From the NCBI GenBank assembly GCA_007132365.1, contig SLOS01000201.1:1-7962 (forward strand): 7,962 bases of DNA, given 5' to 3'. The first letter of the stretch is position 1; every line of letters begins with the position of its first letter. The stretch is from Bacteroidales bacterium. Lineage in GTDB: Bacteria > Bacteroidota > Bacteroidia > Bacteroidales > PUMT01. The notes under the pieces are model-generated. The model saw nothing but the letters and a program-made list of their open reading frames with translations, made no database searches and had not been told where the DNA came from. Below, in pieces: positions 6,932 to 7,962 of the stretch. Made by a program: the position numbers and the translations under genes.

Positions 6932-7962
6932 TCAATCCTTAATGCATCTGACAGACCTGCCGGCGACACGATAACCACTCCCAATGAAGGCATGATCATC
7001 GCCGAAGCTTACAGTGCGTGCCATATGATCGCTTATTGTTGAACTCCAATAGCTTCCACCAAGCCCTTCAATATTCAAAACTCCATCCCGATTCCGAATA
7101 CCGCCAGAAACAAGCTTCAAAGGACTTGCGAAGGCGCCGGTATTATCAAAGCTGCTCCAACTGATTATTTCATTATTCAGTTCCTGTTCAGATGGTACTC
7201 GCCATCCAGCTGGACAAGCATTGTTAATCCCTCCGCTCTCATTCCATAAGTTATCATTTTGGCCAACCCGCCAATCATAAGGTATAGATTCGTTAACTAT
7301 GAAATACCCATGACCAGGTTTGTCTTCATCGCTCAATTCATAAATAAGACTACTATACCTGTATTGATGGCCATCATCTTCCCTTCCCCACTGAAACAGG
7401 TCTCCGTATGCCAGGTCATCATCGGATGCTTGGGCAACCCTGGAGGCTCCAAGGTTACGATCCATCCAACACTTGCCTGTTGCAGAACTTTCAATCGTTC
7501 CATAGGTAACTGATGTGCCACTATAAATAAATGTGACATCATCACCACACTTAAATTGGGTGGTAAACTCAATCTGGTTACCGTAGCCGGTCCCTGCACT
7601 GTTTGTAGCAAATGCACGGACATAATAGGTGGTGGTTGAAGTCAGGCCTGTTAATTGACTCTCAAAGGGCCCTGTTCCGCTTCCGTCATTAGTCGAGCCA
7701 TCTTCATTGGATATGAGAGCCGGATTCTGTTGTTTGCTCCAAACAATACCCCTGACTGTAACATCTGCACCACCATCATCGGTAACCTCGCCGCCCGAAA
7801 TAGCAGTGGTTTGAGTAATATCTGTAACTAATGAGGTAGTGACTGTTGGAACAACTATTTCCTCCTCCTCTTCAAGGGTAACAAAGCTCTCCTGGTCACC
7901 ATAAGCCGTGCCGGCACTGTTGGTAGCATAGGCCCTTAAATAATAGGTAGTGCCCGGTTCAA
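6932..7962 (-). CDS. FISUMP-domain protein with Ig/FN3-like repeats (N-terminus outside window)
   Basis: The reverse strand is open from the right edge (first full codon at 7960) to TGA at 6934-6932, giving the last 342 residues. Order from the edge: end of one Ig/FN3-like repeat (TTYYLRAYATNSAGT), a linker with five Glu, a complete second repeat (residues 38-134, with ISGGEVTDDGGADVTVRGIV and TTYYVRAFATNSAGT), then a terminal FISUMP domain (about 138-342). FISUMP hallmarks are CWMDRNLGA, YGDLFQWGR, CPAGWRVPSEQEL, GSYWSST and the terminal RSVRCIKD. This domain is abundant in Bacteroidota and Fibrobacter surface proteins or lipoproteins; its function is mostly uncharacterised. An ATG at 7465 lies inside the FISUMP domain and is not the start. 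There is no T9SS tail, so export must depend on an N-terminal signal, perhaps a lipoprotein box, that is outside the window. It converges with the large gene. Confidence 0.9.
   Translation of the reverse strand, partial: EPGTTYYLRAYATNSAGTAYGDQESFVTLEEEEEIVVPTVTTSLVTDITQTTAISGGEVTDDGGADVTVRGIVWSKQQNPALISNEDGSTNDGSGTGPFESQLTGLTSTTTYYVRAFATNSAGTGYGNQIEFTTQFKCGDDVTFIYSGTSVTYGTIESSATGKCWMDRNLGASRVAQASDDDLAYGDLFQWGREDDGHQYRYSSLIYELSDEDKPGHGYFIVNESIPYDWRVGQNDNLWNESGGINNACPAGWRVPSEQELNNEIISWSSFDNTGAFASPLKLVSGGIRNRDGVLNIEGLGGSYWSSTISDHMARTVSFGDDHAFIGSGYRVAGRSVRCIKD
7559..7951 (-). repeat. Repeated Ig/FN3-like module ends
   Basis: Two 25-codon segments, at 7951-7877 and 7633-7559 on the reverse strand, encode near-matching peptides TTYY(L/V)RA(Y/F)ATNSAGT(A/G)YG(D/N)Q followed by a diverged end. 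They are 318 nt (106 residues) apart, one module plus linker. Many codons differ at synonymous sites (for example acc/aca, gcc/gca, ggc/ggg), so these are old copies kept similar at protein level rather than a fresh DNA duplication. The pattern suggests more copies beyond the right edge. Confidence 0.85.

Noticed and set aside
1..7962. CRISPR array, tRNA/rRNA, insertion sequence, phage or defence genes
   Set aside because: No regularly spaced identical short repeats, no tRNA-like fold, and no transposase, integrase or known defence motifs were seen on either strand.

Overview
The window looks like chromosomal DNA from a member of the Bacteroidota. Three signs support this: a Type IX secretion (T9SS, Por secretion) C-terminal sorting domain with its YPNP-type start, a FISUMP (Fibrobacter succinogenes major paralogous) domain protein joined to repeated Ig/FN3-like modules, and very few strong Shine-Dalgarno sequences. 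Base composition is moderate, with GC-rich third positions in most genes. The genus cannot be fixed from the sequence alone.

Layout. Bases 3-230 (+) are the unrecognised C-terminal end of a gene that starts outside the window. Bases 285-1951 (+) hold a tight two-gene unit: a CorA-type Mg2+/Co2+ channel and a flavin reductase-like FMN protein, whose start overlaps the corA stop. A mostly AT-rich non-coding stretch of 487 bp follows (1952-2438). Bases 2439-6806 (+) encode one 1455-residue exported protein. Its order is Sec signal peptide, lamin-tail-like domain 1, three beta repeats, lamin-tail-like domain 2, four more beta repeats, two InlB/Listeria-Bacteroides-type repeats, and the T9SS sorting domain. 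After a 125-bp convergent gap, bases 6932-7962 (-) carry the C-terminal 342 residues of a second surface-type protein made of Ig/FN3-like repeats, a poly-Glu linker and a terminal FISUMP domain. That gene continues past the right edge.

How they fit together. The left part is housekeeping (ion transport, flavin redox). The right part is a cell-surface region with two large, repeat-built, convergently transcribed genes, only one of which has a visible T9SS sorting signal. No catalytic domain was recognised in either surface protein, so adhesive, structural or binding roles are inferred from architecture only. No RNA gene, CRISPR array, insertion sequence, phage gene or defence cassette was seen. 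The most notable signals are the internal duplication of the 1455-residue protein, its family of divergent beta repeats, and a drop in GC content over its last third that suggests a mosaic origin.
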